From the NCBI RefSeq assembly GCF_030646165.1, contig NZ_JAUTDO010000002.1, positions 248,001 to 312,000 of the forward strand: DNA of 64,000 nt, written 5' to 3'. The stretch's first letter is position 1; every line of letters begins with the position of its first letter. This document shows, piece after piece, positions 52,448 through 59,837 of the stretch. The position numbers were made by a program, and so were the translations under genes. Source of the DNA: Conexibacter sp. CPCC 206217 (lineage in GTDB: Bacteria > Actinomycetota > Thermoleophilia > Solirubrobacterales > Solirubrobacteraceae). The notes below the pieces were generated by a model. It had not been told where the DNA came from, did not search any database, and saw only the letters and a list, made by a program, of their open reading frames with translations.

Positions 52448-52474
52448 CGTCCGATCCTAGTGCGCGACATCCAA

Positions 52475-52493
52475 TTAGGGCACCCTAATCAAT
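52475..52493. promoter_or_regulatory. DtxR/IdeR-like iron box 1
   Basis: TTAGGGCACCCTAATCAAT matches the 19-bp DtxR consensus TTAGGTTAGSCTAACCTAA at 13 of 19 positions (hand alignment). It also contains the perfect dyad ATTAGGG-CA-CCCTAAT (52474-52489). It stands about 90 bp before the HtaA-domain gene. Confidence 0.6.
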
Positions 52494-52517
52494 TTGCTGG
52501 TAGGGTCACCGCCTGCT

Positions 52518-52536
52518 TTAGATAAAGGCAACCTTA
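52518..52536. promoter_or_regulatory. DtxR/IdeR-like iron box 2
   Basis: TTAGATAAAGGCAACCTTA matches the same consensus at 13 of 19 positions, 47 bp before the start codon. Two sites in a row ahead of a haem-binding protein make iron control likely. Confidence 0.6.
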
Positions 52537-52582
52537 CAGATATCCTGCGACCGTACGCGGTCGCCACGGAGAAGGAACCAGC

Positions 52583-55057
52583 ATGCCCCGCGCTCACCCG
52601 CGACGGCGCCGGCTCGGACGGTTCGCGCTCGCGACCGGCGTGGCCGCGTCGACCGCCGTCATCGTCGCCGCCGCCGCTCCAGCCGCCGCGCTCGCCGCCG
52701 GCGAGCCGCCCGTCTCGCTCGCCTCCGGTCACCTCGACTGGGGCGTGAAACAGTCGTTTCGCACCTACATCGCAGGGCCGATCGCGCATGGCTCGATCAC
52801 GGTCTCCGACGGCGTCACGACCAACCCGGACGGCAGCTTCCGCTTCCCGCTGCAGTCCGGGAGCTTCGACCCGGTCGCGAGAACGACCGTCGTGCAGTTC
52901 GACGGCCGCGTCCACTTCAGCGGCCACGCCGGTCAGCTGGAGATGGAGCTGACCGATCCGCGCGTCGAGCTGACCGCCGACGGCGCGCAGCTGGTCGCCG
53001 ACGTCGAGAGCAAGCAGCTCGACGGCGCGACGATCGGCTACCCGGGCGTCGCGCTCGCCGACCTCGACATCGGCGAGGCCAGCCCGACGATCGGCGGCAG
53101 CGTGCTCAGCCCGACCACCACGTGGACCGCGCTGCCGGCGACGCTGACCGCGCCCGGCGCACCTGCCTTCGCCGGCTTCTACACCGCCGGCACGACGCTC
53201 GACCCCGTCACCTTCGCCTACGACGGGCCCGGCGGCAAACCCGCGCTCGAGCAGTGGACCGCCCCCGGCGTCTCGAAGTACGAGCTGAGCGGCACGTACA
53301 GCAGACCGGGCTGGAAGGTCTACACCGTCCTGCCCGACGAGCGGCGCGACGTGACGCACGCGATCCTCAACGTCGGCGGCGGCAAGGCCGCCGTCCAAGC
53401 GCTCGACCCCGCGACGCTCGCTCCGAAGGCCGACCCGGTCGAGATCGACTGGAAGTACAGCGGCGCGACGCTCGACCCGTCGACCGGCACCGTCTTCGTG
53501 CACACCGTCCCCTCCGGCGCCGGCAGCAGAATCACGCTGCTGCGTTGGCACGAGGCGACCGCCAGCTACACGACCGAGTCCGTCCCGACGACCAACGCGG
53601 CCGCAAGGCAGCTGGCCTACGACCCGTTCACGAGAACGCTCTACGGGGTCCAGGAGGACGACTTCATCCCGCAGCCGGTCATCAGACAGGGCGACGACGG
53701 CAGCTGGACCTTCACGTCGTACGCGCCGGAGAACATGTACCCCCTCAGCATGACCTGGCGCGACGTCGTGACGGCGACCGACGGGACCATCCTGGAGGTC
53801 GACAACTCCTACTACAACGTCACGACGCCGATCGTCACGCGCCACTACGACCCGGTCACGAGAACGGTCTCGCGCAGAGCGATCCCCGGCCAGGAGGCGC
53901 TCGGCATCAGCGGCCTCGGCTTCACCTGGATCCAGCCCGGCCCGGACGCGACCGCCTACGCCGCGGAGTTTCGCAAGCAGCAGGGGTACCTCGTCAAGCT
54001 CAGAGGCAGCGACGGCGAGTGGGCGCTCGACGGCCCGCCGCTGAGACCCGGAATCGCCGCGGCCGGCATCGCCGTCGACCCCAACGACGCGACGGTCGGG
54101 CTGCTCGACGGCGCCTACGACCTGCAGATTCTCGACAGAGCAGGCAGAACCGTCCGCACGATCCCCAACCCGAACAGAAGCGGCACGCTCGACACGCACG
54201 TGCTGACCGGCGCCGACGGCACGATCTACATGCGCGCCGACTGGTACGAGAGCGAGGGCGGCAGCGCCGCATACGCGATCACGCGCTCCGGCGCCTCCCC
54301 CGCGCTGACGCAGCAGCCGCAGGACGCCTCCGTCGAGGTCGAGGACGCGCCCGGAGCCTCGGCGCAGGCGACCTTCGCGGCCGCCGCCGACGGCACCCCG
54401 GCGCCGAGCGTGCGCTGGCAGGTGCGGGTACCGGGCAGCGCCGGCTGGAGCGACGTGCCGGGCGCCACGAGCGGCTCGCTGACGGTCGCGGCGACCGCCG
54501 CGGAAGCAGGCAGCCGCTATCGCGCCGTGTTCGAGAACGCGGCCGGAGCGGTCGCGACGGCGCCCGCGACGCTGTCGGTCAAGCTGCTGCCCACGACCGC
54601 GCCGCCGACGGGCGGAGAGGACCCGCCGAGCGGGGGCGACCAGCCCGGCGGGGATCTGCCGGGCGGCGGCCAGCAGCCGCCCCCGCCACAGCCGCCCGCG
54701 CCACAGCCGCAGCCACAGCGCAGACCGGCAGCGCCGAGGGTCTCCCAGCTCAAGCTGAGCGCGACGCGTCTGACGCTGCGGCTCTCGGGCGCGGCGCGCG
54801 GCAGCGCGCGGATCGAGCGGCGCACCGTCAGACGCGTGCGGCGCAACGGGCGCACCCGCACGAAGACCGTCTGGCGCCACGTTCGCACCGTCAGGCTCAG
54901 CAGCGCCCGCGCCGGCACGATCGGCGTCAGGCTGCCCCGCCTGTCGCCCGGCACCTACCGCGTGACCGTCCGCGCCGACGCGCCCGGCAGCTCGTCCAGC
55001 TCCATCCGGCTCGCGCGCACGGTCGTCGTGCGCGCGGCGCCCGCGACGCGGCGCTGA
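52583..55057 (+). CDS. HtaA-domain haem-binding surface protein with Ig-like domain
   Basis: 824 residues. A long Arg-rich signal peptide (to about AAALAAG) is followed by an HtaA domain at about residues 35-170: LDWGVKQSFRTYIAGPIAHGSITVSDG..FRFPLQSGSFDP..FDGRVHFSGHAGQLEMELTDPRVEL. This is the haem-binding module of corynebacterial haem uptake, with its Tyr and His. A beta-propeller-like middle part (WTAPGVSKYELSGTY.., to about 560), an Ig-like domain (QQPQDASVEVEDAPGAS..), a Pro/Gly hinge and a basic C-terminal beta domain follow. It likely binds haem at the surface when iron is short. No haem ABC genes are in the window. Confidence 0.8.
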   Translation: MPRAHPRRRRLGRFALATGVAASTAVIVAAAAPAAALAAGEPPVSLASGHLDWGVKQSFRTYIAGPIAHGSITVSDGVTTNPDGSFRFPLQSGSFDPVARTTVVQFDGRVHFSGHAGQLEMELTDPRVELTADGAQLVADVESKQLDGATIGYPGVALADLDIGEASPTIGGSVLSPTTTWTALPATLTAPGAPAFAGFYTAGTTLDPVTFAYDGPGGKPALEQWTAPGVSKYELSGTYSRPGWKVYTVLPDERRDVTHAILNVGGGKAAVQALDPATLAPKADPVEIDWKYSGATLDPSTGTVFVHTVPSGAGSRITLLRWHEATASYTTESVPTTNAAARQLAYDPFTRTLYGVQEDDFIPQPVIRQGDDGSWTFTSYAPENMYPLSMTWRDVVTATDGTILEVDNSYYNVTTPIVTRHYDPVTRTVSRRAIPGQEALGISGLGFTWIQPGPDATAYAAEFRKQQGYLVKLRGSDGEWALDGPPLRPGIAAAGIAVDPNDATVGLLDGAYDLQILDRAGRTVRTIPNPNRSGTLDTHVLTGADGTIYMRADWYESEGGSAAYAITRSGASPALTQQPQDASVEVEDAPGASAQATFAAAADGTPAPSVRWQVRVPGSAGWSDVPGATSGSLTVAATAAEAGSRYRAVFENAAGAVATAPATLSVKLLPTTAPPTGGEDPPSGGDQPGGDLPGGGQQPPPPQPPAPQPQPQRRPAAPRVSQLKLSATRLTLRLSGAARGSARIERRTVRRVRRNGRTRTKTVWRHVRTVRLSSARAGTIGVRLPRLSPGTYRVTVRADAPGSSSSSIRLARTVVVRAAPATRR

Positions 55058-55173
55058 GTCGCGTCGCATCCCCCGAACCACCCGGCCCGCGCGCGCTCGC
55101 CGTGCGCGGCGCCGGTGACACCCGCGCCACAGCGGCACCGCACCTCCGACCAGACCAGGAACGGATCCCCCAC

Positions 55174-57087
55174 ATGCACCACGAACCCTCGTTGTCGCGG
55201 ACGTGCCGCGGCGCCTCCGCTCCCGCCGCCGGGGCACGCCGGCGGCGCGGACGCGCCCTGCGGCGCACGCTGACGCTCGGCGGCGCGCTCGCCGCCGCGG
55301 CGGCCGGCGCGCTGGCACCGACCGCCGCCCAGGCCGCCTCCGGCTGGTCGCCGGCCGGCGAGCTGCCGAGCGCCCGCTACGCCTTCGACGCGGTGACGCT
55401 GCCGGACGGCGGCGTGCTGGCGGCCGGCGACGGCGCCGGCGCGTTCAGCGACACGGGCAGCCGCTGGAACCCGCTCGCCAGCAGCTGGGCCGACACGCCG
55501 AGAGTGGCCGGCTTCGGCCACTACCTCGGCTTCGCCGCGCCGCTGCCCGACGGAAGAGTCCTGTTCGGCGGCGGGCTCGGCGACAGAACCGCCGACCTGT
55601 TCGATCCGGCGACCGGCCAGTGGACGCCGACCGGCGCGCTCGCCGCCGTGCACCACAACGCGACCGCCACGGCGCTGCGCGACGGCACGGTGCTGGTGGC
55701 CGGCGGCAGCTCCGCCGGCACCACGGCCGAGCTGTACGACCCGCAGAGCGGCAGCTGGAGCACCGTCGGCACGATGACCCAGAGCCGCGCCTACCACTCC
55801 GCGGCGCTGCTGCGCGACGGCCGCGTGCTGCTCGTCGGCGGCCAGGGCGGCGACGCGGTCACGAGCGCGGAGCTGTACGACCCGGCGAGCCGCGCGTTCG
55901 CCGCAACCGGCCCGCTGACCGAGGCGCGCGCAAACAGACCGACCGCGACGACGCTGCGCGACGGCCGTGTGCTGGTGACGGGCGGATACGGCACGCCCAC
56001 CGGCCTGGCGAGCGCCGAGCTGTACGACCCGGCGAGCGATCGCTGGAGCGCGGCCGCTCCGCTCAGAACCGGTCGCTGGTACCACAGCGCCGCGCTGCTC
56101 AGCAGCGGCCGGGTGCTGGTCGCCGGCGGCAACGCGGGCTCGACCCAGACGCTCGACTCGACCGAGATCTGGGACCCGGCGACGGGCAGCTGGAGCGACG
56201 GGCCGAGACTGGCCGGCTCGCGCTCGCGCGCGGGGCTCGTCGCGCTCGGTGACGGCCGCGTGCTGGTCGCGGGCGGCTACAGACGCACCGCCACCGACGT
56301 CGGCAACGTGGCGCTGAGAAGCAGCGAGCTGTTCACGCCCGCCACCGTCGTCGCCGGCGAGGCGCTCGACTTCGGCGACGTGACCGTCGGGCGCCGCGGC
56401 GCCGTGCTGCGCGCGCGCTTCGTCAACGACGGCGACGAGCCGCTGTGGGTGCAGGACAGCGCGATCGGCGGGGCGCAGGCAGGCGACTTCGCGCGTGTGG
56501 AGGACGGCTGCACCGGCGTGCGCGTCGCGCCGGGCCGCGCCTGCGCGATCGCCGTGCGGTTCGTCCCCGGCGCCGCCGGCGCGCGCGCCGCGACGCTGAC
56601 GATCGCCGACTCGACCGTCGCCGGCACCACGACCGTTTCACTGAGCGGCGCGGGCGTCGCCGCCGACGCCGGGCCGGCGGGTCCGCAGGGACCGAGCGGC
56701 CCGGCCGGCGCCGACGGGACGGCCGGCCCCACGGGCGCGCCCGGCGCGCTCGGCACCCCCGGCACGACCGGGGCGAAGGGCGAAGCGGGGGCAACTGGAC
56801 CGCGCGGCGCGATCGGCCCGCGCGGCGCGACGCCGAGAGTCGCCGTCAGCTGCAGGCTGGTCAGACGCCGCACGGCCGTCACGTGCATCGTGCGCAGCAG
56901 AGCGAGCGCGCGCACGTCGGCGACGGTCCGCCTGGCGGGCACGCACAAGCAGGCGCACCGCAGCGGCCGCGGCACGCTCCGCGTGACGCTGACCGCAAAG
57001 CGGCCGATCGCAAAGCGCGCGCGCGTGTTGGTCAGCGTCACGACGCCCCGCGGCCGCGCGGAGATCGCCGTGAACGCTCAACGCTGA
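55174..57087 (+). CDS. Kelch-propeller, ASH and collagen-like surface protein
   Basis: 637 residues from ATG 55174 with a long Arg-rich signal peptide (RTLTLGGALAAAAAGALAPTAAQA). A Kelch/galactose-oxidase-type propeller has repeated units of the form DGRVLVAGG..TAELYDPxSGSWS (about residues 50-375). An ASH-like domain (LDFGDVTVGRRGAVLRARFVNDGDEPLWV..GCTGVRVAPGRACAIAVRFVP), a short Gly-X-Y segment (GPAGPQGPSGPAGADGTAG..) and a basic C-terminal domain with two Cys follow. No copper-radical Tyr/Cys pair is obvious, so an adhesive role is more likely than oxidase. It lies 117 bp after the HtaA gene and may share iron control. Confidence 0.75.
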   Translation: MHHEPSLSRTCRGASAPAAGARRRRGRALRRTLTLGGALAAAAAGALAPTAAQAASGWSPAGELPSARYAFDAVTLPDGGVLAAGDGAGAFSDTGSRWNPLASSWADTPRVAGFGHYLGFAAPLPDGRVLFGGGLGDRTADLFDPATGQWTPTGALAAVHHNATATALRDGTVLVAGGSSAGTTAELYDPQSGSWSTVGTMTQSRAYHSAALLRDGRVLLVGGQGGDAVTSAELYDPASRAFAATGPLTEARANRPTATTLRDGRVLVTGGYGTPTGLASAELYDPASDRWSAAAPLRTGRWYHSAALLSSGRVLVAGGNAGSTQTLDSTEIWDPATGSWSDGPRLAGSRSRAGLVALGDGRVLVAGGYRRTATDVGNVALRSSELFTPATVVAGEALDFGDVTVGRRGAVLRARFVNDGDEPLWVQDSAIGGAQAGDFARVEDGCTGVRVAPGRACAIAVRFVPGAAGARAATLTIADSTVAGTTTVSLSGAGVAADAGPAGPQGPSGPAGADGTAGPTGAPGALGTPGTTGAKGEAGATGPRGAIGPRGATPRVAVSCRLVRRRTAVTCIVRSRASARTSATVRLAGTHKQAHRSGRGTLRVTLTAKRPIAKRARVLVSVTTPRGRAEIAVNAQR

Positions 57088-57094
57088 CGGTCAC

Positions 57095-57679
57095 CTACGG
57101 AAGCTGCAGCACTCCGTCCGCGACTTCCCGCGACACGTCGACGACGCGGCGGCGGGTTGCGCGGGCGTGGGTGCGCAGGCGTTCGAACGCCGTCAGCTGG
57201 TCGACCCCGTGGCGCTCCATCAGGATCCCCTTCGCGCGCTCGATCGTCGCGCGGCGCTCGAGCGCGTTCTCCAGCTGCTCGACCTTCGTCTCCAGCCGCG
57301 CCAGCTCGGCGTGACGGCGCAGCGCCAGCTCGATCGCGCTCTGCACGGCGTCCGGCGTCTCCGGGCGCGCGTAGGCGTCGATGCCGCGGTCGGCGGCGCT
57401 GGCGACGAATTCCGGGTCCTCCCTCAGCGTCAGCACGACGACCGGGCCGGACGCATAGGCCGAGATCTCGTCGATCAGCGCGAGCGCGTGGTCGTCGTCG
57501 GCGTGCAGCACGACCATCGAGATGTCGGGGTCCTCGCTGGCGACCTTCTCCGCAACCTCCGAGACCTCGATCGCGAACGCGATCACCTCGTGGCCGAGGT
57601 CGCGCAACGTGGCGCCGAGGCGCTCCAGCGCCTCGCGATCCTCGTCGGCGATCAGAACGCGCAGTCCCTGAGTGCTCAC
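57095..57679 (-). CDS. Response-regulator-like protein with ANTAR RNA-binding domain
   Basis: 194 residues. N-terminal receiver-like fold (LRVLIADEDREALERLGATLRDLGHEVIAFA) in which the usual phospho-acceptor position is degenerate: VVLHADDDHALALIDEI instead of VVLLD. It is therefore probably a pseudo-receiver. A coiled linker (LARLETKVEQLENALERRATIERAKGILMERHG) leads into the ANTAR domain (VDQLTAFERLRTHARATRRRVVDVSREVADGVL). ANTAR proteins bind paired hairpins in RNA leaders and prevent termination. It is divergent from a SigB-like sigma factor. Confidence 0.87.
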   Translation of the reverse strand: MSTQGLRVLIADEDREALERLGATLRDLGHEVIAFAIEVSEVAEKVASEDPDISMVVLHADDDHALALIDEISAYASGPVVVLTLREDPEFVASAADRGIDAYARPETPDAVQSAIELALRRHAELARLETKVEQLENALERRATIERAKGILMERHGVDQLTAFERLRTHARATRRRVVDVSREVADGVLQLP

Positions 57680-57804
57680 GCGACGCCCATTCGCTCGCCG
57701 CGGCCAGTAGAATGAAACGTCATGTGCCGGTGCGTTGCACCGGCATCACCGAAGCGCCCCAGACCCCCGGCGCCCAATGCAGCAGCCGGAGGGCACCCGC
57801 GACG

Positions 57805-58623
57805 GTGATCACGAAAGACGGAGATCTCGAAAGAGACGGGCGCAGCCATGGACGCCCGTCAGCTTACAGGCGGCCCGCGGACGCTGAACGTCAGCGGATG
57901 GTCGAGCAGCACCTCGGCCTCGCACGGCATCTCGCGCGCCGCTACGCCGACAGCGGCGAGCCGTTCGACGACCTCGTGCAGGTCGCCTCGATCGGGTTGC
58001 TGAAGGCCGTCGACCGCTTCGATCCGGAGCGCGGCGTCAGCTTCAGCTCCTACGCCGTTCCGACGATCCTCGGCGAACTGCGCCGCCACTTCCGTGACCG
58101 CGGCTGGGCGATCCACGTCCCGCGCGACCTGAAGGAAGCCGCGCTGCGTGTCGACCGGATGATCAGGGACCACGTCGGCAGACCGCCGACGCCGGCTGAA
58201 CTGGCGCGCGAGACCGGTCTGGGCCTGGAGACGGTGCTGGAGGCGCTGGAGGTCGCGGGCGCGCACCGCGCGCTGTCGCTCGACGCGCCCGCCCGCGCCG
58301 GCGCCGACGCGGAGGAGGACGCGCCGACGATGGCCGACCGGCTCGGCGGCGACGACGACGAACTGGAGCGGGCGACCGCGCGCGTCACGATCGAGCAGCT
58401 CTCGCGCGGCCTCGACCCGCGCGAGCGCGAGATCCTGCGGCTGCGCTTCGCAGAGGACCTCACGCAGTCGGAGATCGGCGCGCGCGTCGGCGTCTCGCAG
58501 ATGCACGTATCACGGCTGATCCGGACCGCGCTGATGCGGATGCGGCTGCAATCGCAGGCGTCACCGCAGCGCGCCTCGCAGCCGGAGCGCACGGCGATCA
58601 GGGACGGCAGCAGACCTCTTTAG
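57805..58623 (+). CDS. RNA polymerase sigma factor, SigB/SigF-like
   Basis: Group 3 sigma factor with region 2 FDDLVQVASIGLLKAVDRFDPERGVSFSSYAVPTILGELRRHFRDRGWAIHVPRDLKE, region 3 RPPTPAELARETGL, and region 4 LDPREREILRLRFAEDLTQSEIGARVGVSQMHVSRLIRTAL. The start is uncertain: GTG 57805 gives 272 residues, the usual size, and follows GGAGGG. ATG 57712 is also in frame (303 residues), but the intervening stretch is unlike the family and folds into hairpins (57725-57745 and 57754-57773). It probably directs stress or stationary-phase genes; no anti-sigma gene is adjacent. Confidence 0.85.
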   Translation: MITKDGDLERDGRSHGRPSAYRRPADAERQRMVEQHLGLARHLARRYADSGEPFDDLVQVASIGLLKAVDRFDPERGVSFSSYAVPTILGELRRHFRDRGWAIHVPRDLKEAALRVDRMIRDHVGRPPTPAELARETGLGLETVLEALEVAGAHRALSLDAPARAGADAEEDAPTMADRLGGDDDELERATARVTIEQLSRGLDPREREILRLRFAEDLTQSEIGARVGVSQMHVSRLIRTALMRMRLQSQASPQRASQPERTAIRDGSRPL

Positions 58624-58679
58624 CGACCTTTCATGTGACGTTGAGCACGTGTTGCGCGAAGGGGGCGAAGATCCCTTCC

Positions 58680-58778
58680 ATGCAAGACACCGCGATCACC
58701 ATCGCCGCAGCGATCGTCATCACGCTCACTGCGGTCACATACGCGCTCATGATCTGGGCGAACGCGCACCGCTCCTGA
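58680..58778 (+). CDS. 32-residue single-span membrane protein
   Basis: ATG 58680 to TGA 58778 encodes MQDTAITIAAAIVITLTAVT followed by YALMIWANAHRS, that is, one membrane span with a short basic end. The codons keep high third-position GC. A purine-rich stretch (GAAGGGGGCGAAG) lies upstream. It sits between the sigma factor and msrB. Function unknown; comparable tiny proteins are often regulators or subunits of membrane complexes. Confidence 0.5.
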   Translation: MQDTAITIAAAIVITLTAVTYALMIWANAHRS

Positions 58779-58819
58779 ACCACGTCGCAAACCCCGAGCA
58801 ACCCTGTCGCGCCCCGCTA

Positions 58820-58846
58820 TCTTCGATACCGAACGAATATCGAAGA
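58820..58846. promoter_or_regulatory. Inverted repeat before msrB
   Basis: TCTTCGATA-N9-TATCGAAGA, perfect 9-bp arms with the right arm 17 bp before the msrB start. It is likely an operator or 5' UTR hairpin controlling msrB. Confidence 0.5.
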
Positions 58847-58862
58847 GGACGGTGACGACGAG

Positions 58863-59261
58863 ATGGCGACGAGAGTGACCAAGAGCGACGCCGAGTGGCG
58901 CGCGCAGCTGACGCCGGAGCAGTACACGGTGCTGCGCCAGAAGGGCACCGAGCGACCGTTCACCGGTGAGTACGTCGACGTGAAGGCAGACGGCACCTAT
59001 CGCTGCGCCGGCTGCGGCGCGGAGCTGTTCGCGTCCGACACGAAGTACGACTCCCGCTCCGGCTGGCCGAGCTTCCACTCGCCCGCCGGCGAGGACGCGA
59101 TCGCGGTCGAGCAGGACACCAGCCACGGGATGGTCCGCACGGAGGTCAACTGCAACAGCTGCGGCGGCCACCTCGGGCACGTCTTCGACGACGGCCCCGC
59201 GCCGACCGGGCTGCGCTACTGCATCAACTCCGCAGCGCTGGAGCTCGACGCGAAGGAGTAG
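58863..59261 (+). CDS. msrB: Peptide-methionine (R)-S-oxide reductase
   Basis: 132 residues, complete MsrB fold: [22 protein letters not shown], zinc-binding CAGC and CNSC pairs, [21 protein letters not shown], and the catalytic Cys in RYCINSAAL. It reduces methionine-R-sulfoxide in proteins after oxidative damage. Stand-alone gene behind a perfect inverted repeat. Confidence 0.96.
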   Translation: MATRVTKSDAEWRAQLTPEQYTVLRQKGTERPFTGEYVDVKADGTYRCAGCGAELFASDTKYDSRSGWPSFHSPAGEDAIAVEQDTSHGMVRTEVNCNSCGGHLGHVFDDGPAPTGLRYCINSAALELDAKE

Positions 59262-59295
59262 CGCTCGCGCGGCGCACCAGCACAGGCACGAGCAC

Positions 59296-59318
59296 GGGCG
59301 GTCCGCAGCGGACCGCCC
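59296..59318. terminator. Hairpin between convergent msrB and cupin genes
   Basis: GGGCGGTCCG / CGGACCGCCC with a CAG loop, perfect 10-bp arms, in the 67-bp convergent gap. Confidence 0.65.
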
Positions 59319-59328
59319 GCAGTCGCGC

Positions 59329-59727
59329 TCAGCTCCACCAGCCCGGCAGGATCTCGCCGTCGCCCTGGTGGCGCGCGCCGAGCGCGAGCAGCTCGAGCCC
59401 GTCGTCGTCGGCCTCGAAGCAGCGCGCCACCGGCGGCGCGACGCGAATCGCGTCGAGTCTCTTCAGCTCCACGACCTGCTCGTCGAGCTTCGCCCGCCCG
59501 CTGCCCGCGAGCACGACGTAGACCTCCTCCGCGTCTCTGTGGCGGTGGCCGAACGACTGGCGTCTGCCGGGCAGCAGGCTGTGCAGGCTGAGCCCGGTGC
59601 GCTCCGCGTGCAGGTCTCCGGCCGGGAAGCGCGCGGCGCCCGTCTCACCGAACCCGTGCTTGGCGGCGGCGTCCTCGACGTCGAGGAGGTTCACGCGCGT
59701 GTAGTCGGTCTGTCCGTTCGTCTCCAT
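59329..59727 (-). CDS. Cupin-domain protein
   Basis: 132 residues from ATG 59727 (METNGQTDYTRVNLLDVED); an in-frame ATG at 59754 would add nine residues. The cupin motif 1 is SFGHRHRDAEEVYVVLAGSGRAKLDE (two His and a Glu as metal ligands); motif 2 is weaker (IRVAPPVARCFEADDDGLELLALG). A small single-domain cupin of unknown substrate, possibly an isomerase or sensor. It diverges from ftsH. Confidence 0.8.
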   Translation of the reverse strand: METNGQTDYTRVNLLDVEDAAAKHGFGETGAARFPAGDLHAERTGLSLHSLLPGRRQSFGHRHRDAEEVYVVLAGSGRAKLDEQVVELKRLDAIRVAPPVARCFEADDDGLELLALGARHQGDGEILPGWWS

Positions 59728-59837
59728 GAAGTCACCGTATTCCCCCATTTGCACGTTGTCTTGGAAGAACGCGACAGCGGTCCGCTACGTTGACTTTTAT
59801 CCGTCGCGCAGCCTTCCCTGAAAGAATTCTCAGTTAG

